Source: Paenibacillus methanolicus (GTDB taxonomy: Bacteria; Bacillota; Bacilli; Paenibacillales; Paenibacillaceae). Taken from it: a stretch of DNA of 64,000 nt. Under the pieces are notes generated by a model that was not told the DNA's origin, did no database searches, and saw nothing but the letters and a program-made list of their open reading frames with translations. Position 1 is the stretch's first letter; every line of letters starts with the position of its first letter. This document shows, piece by piece, positions 18,014 through 26,106 of the stretch. The DNA is taken from NCBI RefSeq assembly GCF_008124765.1, contig NZ_VNHS01000020.1, positions 1-64,000 on the forward strand, written 5' to 3'. The translations under genes and the position numbers were made by a program.

Positions 18014-18039
18014 AAAAACGCCCCGCTCGATCAGCGGGG
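18014..18039 (-). terminator. Second leftward terminator or attenuator upstream of the giant GGDEF gene
   Basis: On the reverse strand CCCCGCT...AGCGGGG (18021-18027 with 18033-18039) is followed by CGTTTTT. No gene lies between it and the ydjO terminator at 18155, so it either backs that one up or sits in the leader of the GGDEF gene, which starts at 17865. The rest of 17866-18245 shows no gene. Confidence 0.6.
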
Positions 18040-18154
18040 GTGCGAAAGGTCAACAGTAAGTTAATTCCATTATATCACTTCACGCGATGAACCAAAAATG
18101 AAACCGCCTCGCGTTCTCATCCAATTAAAGGAATTTAAGTCATGAGCAAACAAA

Positions 18155-18193
18155 ACAAAAAGAGCTCAACCAATTTATTCGCCCAGGTTGAGC
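18155..18193 (-). terminator. Terminator of ydjO
   Basis: On the reverse strand GCTCAACC (18186-18193) pairs with GGTTGAGC (18164-18171) and ends in TCTTTTTG. It lies about 55 bases after the ydjO stop codon. Confidence 0.75.
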
Positions 18194-18245
18194 CCCCACT
18201 TGGAAGCGTCTATTCTATTATGTACGTGCAGCTTATGGGGTAGTC

Positions 18246-18464
18246 CTAAACGGTGGTCGATTTTTTCCCGGGGCTCGTGTTGACGAGAACCGGAAGACTT
18301 TTTACGGCGCTAATCATGGCCGATTGGCACTGCGGACAGCATGGCTGTTCCGCGAACGCGAAGTCGTCTCGCATCCAACCGTTGCAATCGTCATTCGAAC
18401 ACGTCCACACCGCCGTATCCTGCACCGGCACTTCTTCAACAGGTCTTTTCCGCGAATAATACAT
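18246..18464 (-). CDS. ydjO: Cold-inducible zinc-ribbon protein YdjO
   Basis: 72 residues beginning MYYSRKRPVEEVPVQDTAVW. CSNDDCNGWMRDDFAF and CCPQCQSAM give a C-x4-C...C-x2-C arrangement, a probable small zinc ribbon, matching the Bacillus YdjO cold-inducible family. The start at 18464 is preceded by AAGGAGGGG; an in-frame extension to 18545 adds unrelated sequence through that ribosome site and is rejected. It lies immediately downstream of a csp gene, in the same direction but with a terminator between, which fits a shared cold response with separate transcripts. Confidence 0.85.
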   Translation of the reverse strand: MYYSRKRPVEEVPVQDTAVWTCSNDDCNGWMRDDFAFAEQPCCPQCQSAMISAVKSLPVLVNTSPGKKSTTV

Positions 18465-18551
18465 CGTCGAACCCCTCCTTGGACAAATCTGGGCAAGGCC
18501 AGCCGACTGGCTAATCCTCTCGAAACAGGGCCAATCTTCCTTCAAAAGCCG

Positions 18552-18586
18552 AAAAAGAAACTGCCCTCAACTTATGTTAAGGGCAG
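18552..18586 (-). terminator. Terminator of csp
   Basis: On the reverse strand CTGCCCTTAAC and GTTGAGGGCAG (18561-18586, 4-base loop) are followed by TTTCTTTTTC. It is located 34 bases after the csp stop codon. Confidence 0.85.
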
Positions 18587-18619
18587 TGTTCGGTTGTTGT
18601 GCGTGCAAGAATCGGATTC

Positions 18620-18823
18620 TTACAGTTTTACAACGTTTTCAGCTTGTGGACCACGGTTGCCTTGTACTACGTTGAACTCAACGCGTTGGCCTTCGTCGAG
18701 GGTTTTGAAGCCATCGCCTTGGATCGCGCTGAAGTGAACGAATACATCGTTGCCGCCTTCAACTTCGATGAAGCCGAAACCTTTCTCTGCATTAAACCAT
18801 TTTACTGTACCTTGTTGGGACAT
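18620..18823 (-). CDS. csp: Cold-shock protein (CspA/CspB family)
   Basis: 67 residues, full length for the family. A single OB-fold cold-shock domain with RNP1 KGFGFIEV (residues about 14-21) and RNP2 DVFVHFSAI (about 26-34). It binds single-stranded RNA/DNA and melts mRNA structure at low temperature or on entry to stationary phase. GGAGG lies 9 bases upstream of the ATG. There is no gene for about 235 bases upstream, consistent with the long leader usual for csp transcripts, and that leader region holds a dyad at 18902-18927. Confidence 0.97.
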   Translation of the reverse strand: MSQQGTVKWFNAEKGFGFIEVEGGNDVFVHFSAIQGDGFKTLDEGQRVEFNVVQGNRGPQAENVVKL

Positions 18824-18901
18824 TGTTCATTACCTCCGCTTGTTAAATGTATACATGACCTTCTATTTTTTGGAGAAAAATAAAATTCACATATTGGACA
18901 A

Positions 18902-18927
18902 GGTTATTATGACACAAAATAATAACC
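18902..18927. promoter_or_regulatory. Inverted repeat in the csp upstream region
   Basis: GGTTATTAT (18902-18910), 8-base spacer, ATAATAACC (18919-18927): perfect 9-base arms about 80-105 bases before the csp start. On the reverse strand its downstream arm forms CATAAT, preceded by TTGTAG at 18 bases, so it may overlap the promoter. Role inferred. Confidence 0.5.
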
Positions 18928-19058
18928 CTCTACAATATGCGAATCAGGTCAAAATTTCGATTACGTTCATCGTACCACATTCATAGCCATTTAGCAATTC
19001 TTTTGGCCTTGCCGGCGATAAGAATTTCGCTTCCGACTCGTGTCCGAACGTGCCGCGA

Positions 19059-20066
19059 TTACAACCATTCCCTGATCGTTATTTGTTGCTCCCGGCTGAG
19101 ATCGACGATCTCGCCTTGCCGGTTCACAAGTGGTTTTAAAGGAGCGCTTGAACTGACATAAATAATTTTACCCGGAACCCCGTCATTTAATACAACCGAT
19201 TTTCCGATATGCAGCTCCATGATTTGTTTGATGAACACATGGAGGATATGCGAATGGAACGCCCCCAGCTTGCCCTCCCACATGAGCGAGAGCACGTCGT
19301 AGAACGGCATCGCGCTTTTGTACACCCGATTGGAGGTCATTGCATGAAAGACATCGGCCACCGCGACGATTTTGCTGAAAAAGTGAATTTGGTCCGCCTG
19401 CAGCCCTTTCGGATAGCCCGTCCCGTCCTCCCGCTCGTGATGCTGCAGCGCCACCAGCGCGGTCCGCTCGTCCAGTCCGCTGGCGAGCAGCAGTTCATAA
19501 CCTTGGCGGGTATGACGCTTCATGAGGTCGAACTCCGCTTCCGTCAGGCGCCCGGGTTTGAGCAGCACCTCGCTCGGGATCCCGGACTTGCCGATATCGT
19601 GCACGGAAGCGGCCATCGTGAGCCGGATCAGATCTTGTCCGCGGACGCCAAGCCACCTGCCGATAATAGAGGATATGATTCCGACGGCGAAAGTATGCTT
19701 GTACGTATACTCGTCCTTGCCCTGCAGCAGATGCAGCAGGTCGATCAGCTGCGCGTGGCGAGAGGCCATCTCCAGCACCTTCGGCAGAATCCGATCGTGC
19801 ACGTAATCGACGGGCAGCTTCCTTCCGGAAACGGCGGATTGGAACACATGACGGATATCGGAGACGGCTTCCTTAATAGAAACCTCCTGCTCCGCGCTGA
19901 ACGCCGTGACGTCTTTGCTGCGCAATACTACCTGGTTCACCTGCAGCAAACGAACGTGGCCGCGCTCCAGCCGAGTGCCGGCGGAGAGGAGATGCGTCCC
20001 GTTCGCCGCGAACACGTCGGCGCGCAGCCGATAGCCGATGAATGGCTCAAGATACCGGTCATCCAT
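19059..20066 (-). CDS. HD-GYP domain cyclic-di-GMP phosphodiesterase
   Basis: 335 residues. The C-terminal half is an HD-GYP domain: KHTFAVG, VHDIGKSGIP (the metal-binding HD pair), KRHTRQGYELL, and the defining HHEREDGTGYP, all intact, then ADVFHAMTSNRVYK. The N-terminal ~110 residues lack a recognised sensor domain. It hydrolyses c-di-GMP to pGpG/GMP in characterised relatives. It is encoded 1.2 kb upstream of the giant GGDEF gene in the same direction, with csp and ydjO between, so synthesis and breakdown of the messenger are encoded close together. GGGGGAG is 6-7 bases before the start. Confidence 0.93.
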   Translation of the reverse strand: MDDRYLEPFIGYRLRADVFAANGTHLLSAGTRLERGHVRLLQVNQVVLRSKDVTAFSAEQEVSIKEAVSDIRHVFQSAVSGRKLPVDYVHDRILPKVLEMASRHAQLIDLLHLLQGKDEYTYKHTFAVGIISSIIGRWLGVRGQDLIRLTMAASVHDIGKSGIPSEVLLKPGRLTEAEFDLMKRHTRQGYELLLASGLDERTALVALQHHEREDGTGYPKGLQADQIHFFSKIVAVADVFHAMTSNRVYKSAMPFYDVLSLMWEGKLGAFHSHILHVFIKQIMELHIGKSVVLNDGVPGKIIYVSSSAPLKPLVNRQGEIVDLSREQQITIREWL

Positions 20067-20368
20067 GACGCACTCCCCCTCCCCCGTCTCGATTACGAAT
20101 GCGGCGTTTGCCCAATGCGTTGCTGATCGCCGCCAGACTTATCTTATCCTGCCCCGGTCGGTAGATCGCTAAGCGCGAGCGGCTTGCTTGCCCGATCATA
20201 TCGCAATCGCAGCGGATGCAACGAGATTATTATGAGCGAAGCAGAGCCTGATTTTCCCGGAAATCGATGCATCGCCTCCCATGACTTGCCTCTCTCGCTT
20301 CGCCCGTGCACGATGCACAGCGGAGATGCTTCTATTTGGTGGAAGCGGCGCAATGCGAGGGAGCGCCA

Positions 20369-20398
20369 TTGATATGCCGGCGAGCGGCCGTGTATAGT
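20369..20398 (+). promoter_or_regulatory. Promoter of the chromate transporter pair
   Basis: TTGATA (20369-20374), 18-base spacer, TATAGT (20393-20398). It lies about 75 bases before the first chrA start. The remainder of 20067-20475, between divergent genes, shows no other clear signal. Confidence 0.5.
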
Positions 20399-20475
20399 AT
20401 TCCATTATAAGAATGGGAAACTCCGGCCCAGACCCGCAGGCGGCCGGTACGCTTATCCCGAAAGGGGACGGCTTG

Positions 20476-21093
20476 ATGGAACAGAAGCAAGAGCGCGACT
20501 ATGTCCGGCTGTCCTGGGCGATGTTCAAGACGGGCGTGCTCGGATATGGCGGCGGACCGTCCGTCATCCCGCTGATCCGGTACGAAGTCGTAACCCGCTA
20601 CCGCTGGTTGGGAGACGAAGAATTCGCGGAAATCCTGGCGCTGGCGAACGCGCTTCCGGGACCGATCGCGACGAAGATGGCCGCGTATCTCGGTTATCGC
20701 CGCAAAGGAACCTTGGGCGCCGTCATCTCGGTCCTCGCGCACGTCATGCCTTCGGCGATCGCCATGATCGCGCTGCTGTCGGCCGTGGAGATGCTGAGCG
20801 GCTCCGCCGTCGTGCAAGGGATGATCGCGGCGGTCATCCCCGTTATCTCCGTCATGCTCGGCGTCATGGCCTATGAATTCGCGGAGCGAGCCGTCAAAGG
20901 GCTCGGCAAGCCGCTCGGCATCGCCTTCTTCCTGATCGCCTTCCTCCTGCTGCAGGTGATCGACGTGCAGGATGCGATCGTCATCGCAATCTTCCTCGCT
21001 TACGGCGCCGTTCACTTCAAGGGCATTGCCTGGTGGAAGAAGCGCCGTGCTGGGCGGGAGACGGCGCGCGGAACGGACGGTGGCGCTTCATGA
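20476..21093 (+). CDS. chrA: Chromate transporter, half-size subunit 1 (ChrA family)
   Basis: 205 residues with about six membrane helices, a short-chain CHR protein. Family signatures: FKTGVLGYGGGPSVIPLIRYEVV near the N-terminus and LALANALPGPIATKMAAYLGY (the PGP motif) near residue 60. Half-size ChrA proteins work as pairs of opposite topology, and the second half follows with a 4-base ATGA overlap. AAAGGGG is 8 bases upstream of the chosen ATG. Known members export chromate, or sulfate analogues. No chrB-like regulator is visible here. Confidence 0.92.
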   Translation: MEQKQERDYVRLSWAMFKTGVLGYGGGPSVIPLIRYEVVTRYRWLGDEEFAEILALANALPGPIATKMAAYLGYRRKGTLGAVISVLAHVMPSAIAMIALLSAVEMLSGSAVVQGMIAAVIPVISVMLGVMAYEFAERAVKGLGKPLGIAFFLIAFLLLQVIDVQDAIVIAIFLAYGAVHFKGIAWWKKRRAGRETARGTDGGAS

Positions 21094-21635
21094 CGGAATG
21101 GCTCCAACTCCTCATCGGCTTCTTCGTCGCCAACGTCCTCGGCTACGGGGGCGGACCGGCTTCGATCCCGCTGATGTACCATGAGATCGTCGACCGGTAC
21201 CACTGGACGACGGATAAGGAATTCTCGAATATCCTGGCGCTCGGCAATGCGCTGCCCGGCCCGATCGCGACCAAAATCGCGGCGTTCGTCGGTTATGACC
21301 AAATCGGGGTCGTCGGCATGGCGCTCGCGCTCGCGGCCACGATCGTCCCTTCGGCCGTTGCGCTCATTATCCTGCTGAACCTGCTTCAGAAGCACCGCCA
21401 ATCGCCGGTGGTCAAAGGCATGACGCTGCTCGTCCAGCCGGTCGTCGCGATCATGATGGTGCTGCTGACTTGGCAGATGGGCCGCACATCCGTCGAATCG
21501 GCCGGCCTATGGCAGTCGCTCGGCATCGCGGCGGTCGCGTATTGGGCGATGGAACGGAAGAAGATCCACCCGGCGATCGTCATCTGCATCGCGTTCGTCT
21601 ATGGGGCGTTCGTGTTGTCCGGCGTGCTGTTCTAG
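21090..21635 (+). CDS. chrA: Chromate transporter, half-size subunit 2 (ChrA family)
   Basis: 181 residues, six membrane helices, with the same two signatures as its partner: VANVLGYGGGPASIPLMYHEIV and ILALGNALPGPIATKIAAFVGY. It overlaps the first subunit gene by 4 bases, so the two are made in equal amounts. The shared motifs show an ancient duplication; the pair is equivalent to one long-chain ChrA. Confidence 0.92.
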   Translation: MTEWLQLLIGFFVANVLGYGGGPASIPLMYHEIVDRYHWTTDKEFSNILALGNALPGPIATKIAAFVGYDQIGVVGMALALAATIVPSAVALIILLNLLQKHRQSPVVKGMTLLVQPVVAIMMVLLTWQMGRTSVESAGLWQSLGIAAVAYWAMERKKIHPAIVICIAFVYGAFVLSGVLF

Positions 21636-21721
21636 AGGCGGCGGATAAAGCAAGGCATCGCCAACTCGAAGCGTTAGGCTGCACGGATCGCACGACTTGC
21701 TTGCGTCCCGTTCAACGCCCG

Positions 21722-21755
21722 AAAAGCCGCTTCTCGGCATCGAGAAGCGGCTTTT
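21722..21755. terminator. Bidirectional terminator between chrA and the small leftward gene
   Basis: AAAAGCCGCTTCTCG (21722-21736) and CGAGAAGCGGCTTTT (21741-21755) form a perfect 15-base stem with a 4-base loop, with A/T runs on both sides. Confidence 0.85.
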
Positions 21756-21785
21756 CGTCGTTACGGCCTCCCGCTTACGGGCAGC

Positions 21786-22028
21786 TCACGTCCACGCCCA
21801 GAAAAATCCTTCACGGTCCCAGGCGATCTTGCCCCGGTGCAGCTTGCGGAACGCCATCTTCACTTCCTTCGCGAGCGAGGCGTTGCCGCTCTCGTTCACG
21901 AAGACGAACTGCGCCCCGAATTTCTCCTCCACCTGCGCGATGGCGTCGCTCTGGGCCAGCGTCCCATGGAAGCGAATCGTCTCCACCATCCAGGCCGCCA
22001 CGTCCTGCGCGGTCGATGTCTCCGGCAT
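21786..22028 (-). CDS. Small conserved hypothetical protein (possibly DUF6953)
   Basis: 80 residues, soluble. The pattern VAAWMVETIRFHGTLAQSDAI, FGAQFVFVNESGN and AFRKLHRGKIAWDREGFFW resembles the small DUF6953 family; this is from memory of the pattern, so tentative. It has the look of a compact winged-helix-like fold, but no function is known. GGGGGATTC stands before the ATG. Monocistronic, with the shared terminator downstream. Confidence 0.75.
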   Translation of the reverse strand: MPETSTAQDVAAWMVETIRFHGTLAQSDAIAQVEEKFGAQFVFVNESGNASLAKEVKMAFRKLHRGKIAWDREGFFWAWT

Positions 22029-22154
22029 CTCGAATCCCCCTCAATAGCACATGTCCTGGTGCGTATCGTTAGTATAGGCTACATTAGCGCCGAGGGAAAC
22101 CGTCTGCCTTTGGTCGCGGCGGCACCCCGATCCGGTCGAGGTCGCGCGGCCCTC

Positions 22155-23090
22155 CTATGGCGCAACCAAATTCAAATCGCCGTTGCCCTGCGCCTGGGGC
22201 GGCGCGCCGATGCTAACCGTACGGCCGATCAGCAGCTGAAAGAGCGCCGGCTCGCCGATCTCCGCGCCGTTCTGCGCCTCGTATTGTTGTATGAGCAACG
22301 CCGCCGCGGCCGAGACGTGCGGCGTCGCCATGCTCGTGCCGGACATGTAGGCGTACTGCGCTCTCGGATACGCGGAGAGAATCATCACGCCCGGCGCGAT
22401 CAGGTCGATCTGGCCGTTCGTGTTCGAGAAGGCGGCCACGACGCCCGAACTCATATCATAGGCGCCTACCTCGACGACTTCCGGATATGCGCCCGGGTAC
22501 GCAATTTCGGACGTCGAGGGATTCCCGTCGCCGTCGTTGCCCGACGCGCAGACGACCAGCACGCCGCAATTATCCACCGCGTTGACGATCGCCGTCTGCA
22601 GCGCTGGATCGTTGTACGGCCCCGCAAGCGACATCGAGATAACGCGCACCCGTTCCCCGTTCGGACCGCGCCAGCCAACGGCGCTGTTGATCGCATTGAC
22701 CAGATGAGCCGACTCTCCGTCTCCCGCGGCGTTCAGCACTTTGATCACGAGCAACTTCGCCTGCGGCGCGGCGCCGGCGACGCCGCTGCCGTTCAAGTGC
22801 GCCGCGATCGTGCCGCACACGTGCGTGCCGTGCCCGTTCAGATCCGTCAGGTCGTTCGGACCGCCCTCCAGCGTATAGTTCCATCCCGCGATCACTTGTC
22901 CGGCCAGATCGGGGTGCGTAATATCGCAGCCCGTATCGAGCACGGCGATCACGACGCCCGCGCCTTGGTACCCTTGCGTCCAAATTTCCGGGGCGTGGAT
23001 ATGGAAGACTCCCGGCGGAATCTCGCTCGCCGCGACCGCTTCCGTCGACACGATCGAGGTCAGTTCGTATGGGATCAAGCTCATTCTCAT
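22155..23090 (-). CDS. isp: Intracellular serine protease (subtilisin family S8, ISP type)
   Basis: 311 residues with no signal peptide. The N-terminus MRMSLIPYEL holds the LIPY motif of the short ISP propeptide that blocks the active site until it is cut off. The catalytic triad is intact: Asp52 (VLDTGCD), His87 (NGHGTHV) and Ser253 (GTSMATPH). CASGNDGDGNPSTSEIAYPG carries the oxyanion Asn. The start at 23090 follows GGAGG by 8 bases; a longer open frame exists but has no ribosome site. ISPs degrade cytoplasmic proteins in stationary phase and sporulation. It is transcribed divergently from the LysM/M23 gene. Confidence 0.93.
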   Translation of the reverse strand: MRMSLIPYELTSIVSTEAVAASEIPPGVFHIHAPEIWTQGYQGAGVVIAVLDTGCDITHPDLAGQVIAGWNYTLEGGPNDLTDLNGHGTHVCGTIAAHLNGSGVAGAAPQAKLLVIKVLNAAGDGESAHLVNAINSAVGWRGPNGERVRVISMSLAGPYNDPALQTAIVNAVDNCGVLVVCASGNDGDGNPSTSEIAYPGAYPEVVEVGAYDMSSGVVAAFSNTNGQIDLIAPGVMILSAYPRAQYAYMSGTSMATPHVSAAAALLIQQYEAQNGAEIGEPALFQLLIGRTVSIGAPPQAQGNGDLNLVAP

Positions 23091-23291
23091 CGTTATCGCC
23101 TCCTCGTAAATTCGCATATCGCAATATATGGGAATTACTAGAAAGCGTTTGGACCCTTGAGTTCTATCCGCTGGAAACACGGCCCGTTTCCATCCTCCGA
23201 ATCGAAGACGATCGCGGACTTATTGGCCGACCGGATAATCTTCCGCCTACAATGGCAGATTAAGACGAAAGACCTGCCAAGAGGTGACAAT

Positions 23292-24377
23292 ATGAAGAAA
23301 ACGGCTTCCGCCTTGTGCATCGCGGCTGTTCTCTGCGGCGCCGGCGCTTCGGCCGCTTCCGCCTCCTCGCCGACCGTCAGCCTGCGCAACGTATTCCGGA
23401 CGATGGACGCGAGCGTCGATTGGAACGCGTCCACCAAACAGATCGAAGTGAACCGGGAGGGCGTCCAGCTCGTATTCCGCTCCGGCTCGAACATCGCCTA
23501 CAAGAACGGCGTCCCCGTCACCATGGATACGCCGATTCGAACAGACCCGAAGACGAATCTAGCCATGATCTCGGTCTACGCCGTCTATCCGCTGGCGAAA
23601 GACTATCATTCCGAACGCCATTACATCGTGCAAGCCGGCGATACGCTGTCGGGCATCGCCAAAAAATACGGGGTCACCGTCGCCAAGTTAAAAGCGTGGA
23701 GCGGTCTCTCCGGCGATCTGATCGTGCCGGGCGAGCATATTTTCACGATGGATCCGAACTACGTCGTCGAGGCGGGCGACACGCTGTACGGCATCGCCGC
23801 CAAGTACGAAACGACCGTCGCCGCGATCAAGCAAGCGAACAATCTGACGAGCAATTTGATCGCCCTCGGCCAGCTGCTCTACATTCCGCCCGAGAAGTCC
23901 GTGCCGAAGCCGGCGGCGTTCGCCGACGGGCAATTCCCGCTCTTGAACGACACGTATACGCCGTTCGGCAATACCTACGGCGACGCGCGGAGCTTCTCGC
24001 TGAACCAGACCGCCCGCGTGCACGAGGGCAACGATATCGAGGCGCCGGAATCGACCCCGGTCTTCTCGGCCTACGACGGCAAGGTCGTGCGCAAAGGGTG
24101 GAGCACGCTCGGCGGATGGCGGCTGTCGATCGAGACGCCCGACAAAAAGCACGTGTTCTACTATGCGCATCTTTCGGCCTACGCCGCCGGCATTACGAAC
24201 GGCAGCATCGTCAAGAAATCGCAGCTCATCGGCTATGTCGGTTCGACCGGCTACGGCCCTGCCGGCACGCGCGGCAAATTCATCCCCCATCTCCACTTCG
24301 GCTTCTACAATTCCGCGACGGCCAACTGGAAGGCGATGAATCCGTACGCGTATCTGAAGTGGTGGGAGAAGCAGTAA
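23292..24377 (+). CDS. Secreted LysM-M23 peptidoglycan peptidase
   Basis: 361 residues. Signal peptide (MKKTASALCIAAVLCGAGASAASA), then a segment like the copper-amine-oxidase N-terminal stalk (VSLRNVFRTMDASVDWN...IEVNREG, about 28-100), two LysM domains (HYIVQAGDTLSGIAKKYGV at 110 and NYVVEAGDTLYGIAAKYET at 156) and a C-terminal M23 metallopeptidase. Zinc ligands are His244 and Asp248 (HEGND) and His335 (HLHFG), with His293 (YYAHLS) as the catalytic His, so it should be active on cell-wall cross-links. AGAGGTGA precedes the ATG. The LysM pair targets it to peptidoglycan. Confidence 0.93.
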   Translation: MKKTASALCIAAVLCGAGASAASASSPTVSLRNVFRTMDASVDWNASTKQIEVNREGVQLVFRSGSNIAYKNGVPVTMDTPIRTDPKTNLAMISVYAVYPLAKDYHSERHYIVQAGDTLSGIAKKYGVTVAKLKAWSGLSGDLIVPGEHIFTMDPNYVVEAGDTLYGIAAKYETTVAAIKQANNLTSNLIALGQLLYIPPEKSVPKPAAFADGQFPLLNDTYTPFGNTYGDARSFSLNQTARVHEGNDIEAPESTPVFSAYDGKVVRKGWSTLGGWRLSIETPDKKHVFYYAHLSAYAAGITNGSIVKKSQLIGYVGSTGYGPAGTRGKFIPHLHFGFYNSATANWKAMNPYAYLKWWEKQ

Positions 24378-24444
24378 CCTCGGATAAGTCCCAGGAGAGC
24401 GGAGGATTCGCACCTCTAATGAGGCAAAAGACCCCCTCTCCATA

Positions 24445-24530
24445 GGGACTTCTCCCCCTTAAAATCGAATTATCCCCCCGCCTGGAATTTGCTAGATTTT
24501 TATCCCTTCCGTTAGAGATTTTTCCCCCTT
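24445..24530. repeat. Recurrent pyrimidine tracts upstream of the first sugar ABC operon
   Basis: Four similar tracts on the forward strand, near 24450 (TTCTCCCCCTTA), 24468 (TTATCCCCCC), 24497 (TTTATCCCTTCC) and 24520 (TTTTTCCCCCTTA), lie 100-180 bases before the binding-protein gene. The spacing is irregular. They may be activator sites or chance composition. Confidence 0.35.
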
Positions 24531-24624
24531 ATCAGGCATCTGGGAGTTCCATACAATTGGGGTGTACAGCAAGCTTCACCAGCAATAGTAGTCGATACAC
24601 TATTATCTAAGGGGGATTTGCAAC

Positions 24625-25986
24625 GTGTCTAAAAGATCTAAAATGTTACTCGCCGTCTCCATGGCTAGCATGATGCTTCTGTCTGCTTGCGGCGGCGGCA
24701 ACAACGGCAACTCCGGCAATGCTGAAAGCGGTGCCAACGCGCCTGCGAACAACGCGGCCGCGAACAACACAGAAAAAGAAGCGGAGCCGCCTGCAGAAGC
24801 CGAGCCCGTCTCGCTCCGCGTCTTCTCGACGTTCGGCGGCACGGACGCCGCTCGCGAATCGTTCCAAGCTCTTATCGACGAATTCACGGCGAAATACCCG
24901 AACGTAACGATCAACAACGACACGATGTCCGCGAACGACGACAGCTTCCGGACGAAAGTCAACACGGACATGAACAGCGGCAACGAGCCGGACCTGCTGT
25001 TCTACTTCGTCGGCAAAGACGCCGAAGGCTTCGTGAACGCCGGCAAAGTCGTGCCGCTCGACGAACTGCTCGAAGCGGACGCGACTTGGAAGAACGGCTA
25101 CCTGCCGACGGCGCTTGAAGCGGTCCGCCAACCGGACGGCAAAATCTACGCCGCTCCGCTGACCGGCTTCTACGAAGGTCTGTTCGTCAACAAGAAGATT
25201 TTCGCCGACAACGGCCTGGAGCTTCCGACCGACTGGGCGAAGATGACGGCGGCGGTGAAGGCGCTCTCGGCGAAGGGCATCATCCCGCTCTCCGGTCCCT
25301 TCGACCAATCCCACTACCTAATCGAGCACGCCATCCTCTCCGGCGCTGGCGCAGAAGGCCAGAAGTCCGGTCTTGCGAACGGCGTTAACCCGGATTGGGA
25401 AACCGGCCTTGCGGCGCTGAAAGAACTGTACGATCTGGGCGCGTTCCCGAAAGACGCGGCTACGATCGACCTGGGCATGGCGGCCAACTACTATTCCCAA
25501 GGTCTCGCGGCAATGATCATCGAAGGCTCGTGGGCGCTCGGCGGCTTCGAAGAAAGCGTGCGCAACGAGACGACGGTTCTTCCGTTCCCGACGGTTCCAG
25601 GCGGCAAAGGCACGGGCAAAGACATCGTCGGCGGTTTCGGCACGGGCTTCTACCTGTCGAAGAAAACGTTCGACGACGCGAAGAAGAAAGATATGGCGAT
25701 CGCGCTGATGAAACACCTGACGTCCCCGGACGCGATCAAGAAAGTGTCCGAGGCGAACGGCGGTACGCCGGCAGCCGACGTACAACCGGAAGGTCTTGGC
25801 CAAGCGACGCTCGACGGCTTTAAAATGGCGGCCGAAGCGACGTCCATCAACGCGCCGGTCGACAGCCAAATCGATCCGGAGACGTTCACGACGATCCGCG
25901 CCGGCATCCAGCCGATCGTGAAAGGCGAGAAAACGCCGAAAGCGGCGCTGGAAGAAGCGCAAAAGATCGAAGCGTCCAAGCAGTAA
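24625..25986 (+). CDS. Sugar ABC transporter solute-binding lipoprotein (family 1)
   Basis: 453 residues starting at GTG. Lipoprotein signal with lipobox LLSAC (Cys about 22), an Asn/Ala/Gly-rich linker, then a family-1 binding-protein fold: VSLRVFSTFGGTDAARESFQALIDEFTAKYPNV at the N-lobe, PDLLFYFVGKDAEGFVNAGKVVPLDELL, and IIEGSWALGGFE in the hinge. It captures a carbohydrate (identity unknown) for the two permeases that follow. A hairpin after the gene probably raises its level relative to the permeases. No ATPase gene is in the operon. Confidence 0.93.
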   Translation: MSKRSKMLLAVSMASMMLLSACGGGNNGNSGNAESGANAPANNAAANNTEKEAEPPAEAEPVSLRVFSTFGGTDAARESFQALIDEFTAKYPNVTINNDTMSANDDSFRTKVNTDMNSGNEPDLLFYFVGKDAEGFVNAGKVVPLDELLEADATWKNGYLPTALEAVRQPDGKIYAAPLTGFYEGLFVNKKIFADNGLELPTDWAKMTAAVKALSAKGIIPLSGPFDQSHYLIEHAILSGAGAEGQKSGLANGVNPDWETGLAALKELYDLGAFPKDAATIDLGMAANYYSQGLAAMIIEGSWALGGFEESVRNETTVLPFPTVPGGKGTGKDIVGGFGTGFYLSKKTFDDAKKKDMAIALMKHLTSPDAIKKVSEANGGTPAADVQPEGLGQATLDGFKMAAEATSINAPVDSQIDPETFTTIRAGIQPIVKGEKTPKAALEEAQKIEASKQ

Positions 25987-26028
25987 TCGAATCGCATCAG
26001 GCAGCACGCAGCACCAATAGGTAAGCAT

Positions 26029-26060
26029 TCCGCCGCCCCTCTGGCTCCATGGGCGGCGGA
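26029..26060 (+). terminator. Intercistronic hairpin after the binding protein
   Basis: TCCGCCGCCC (26029-26038) pairs with GGGCGGCGGA (26051-26060), followed by GTTGTTTCT. It lies between the binding-protein stop and the first permease start, suggesting partial termination. Confidence 0.6.
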
Positions 26061-26106
26061 GTTGTTTCTAAGCCACGAATGCCAAACTAATACCGAAGGT
26101 GATGGA

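Noticed and set aside
17866..18245. c-di-GMP riboswitch in the leader of the giant GGDEF gene
   Set aside because: The hairpin at 18014-18039 looks like a terminator, and no GEMM-type conserved core (GNRA tetraloop and receptor pattern) was found.
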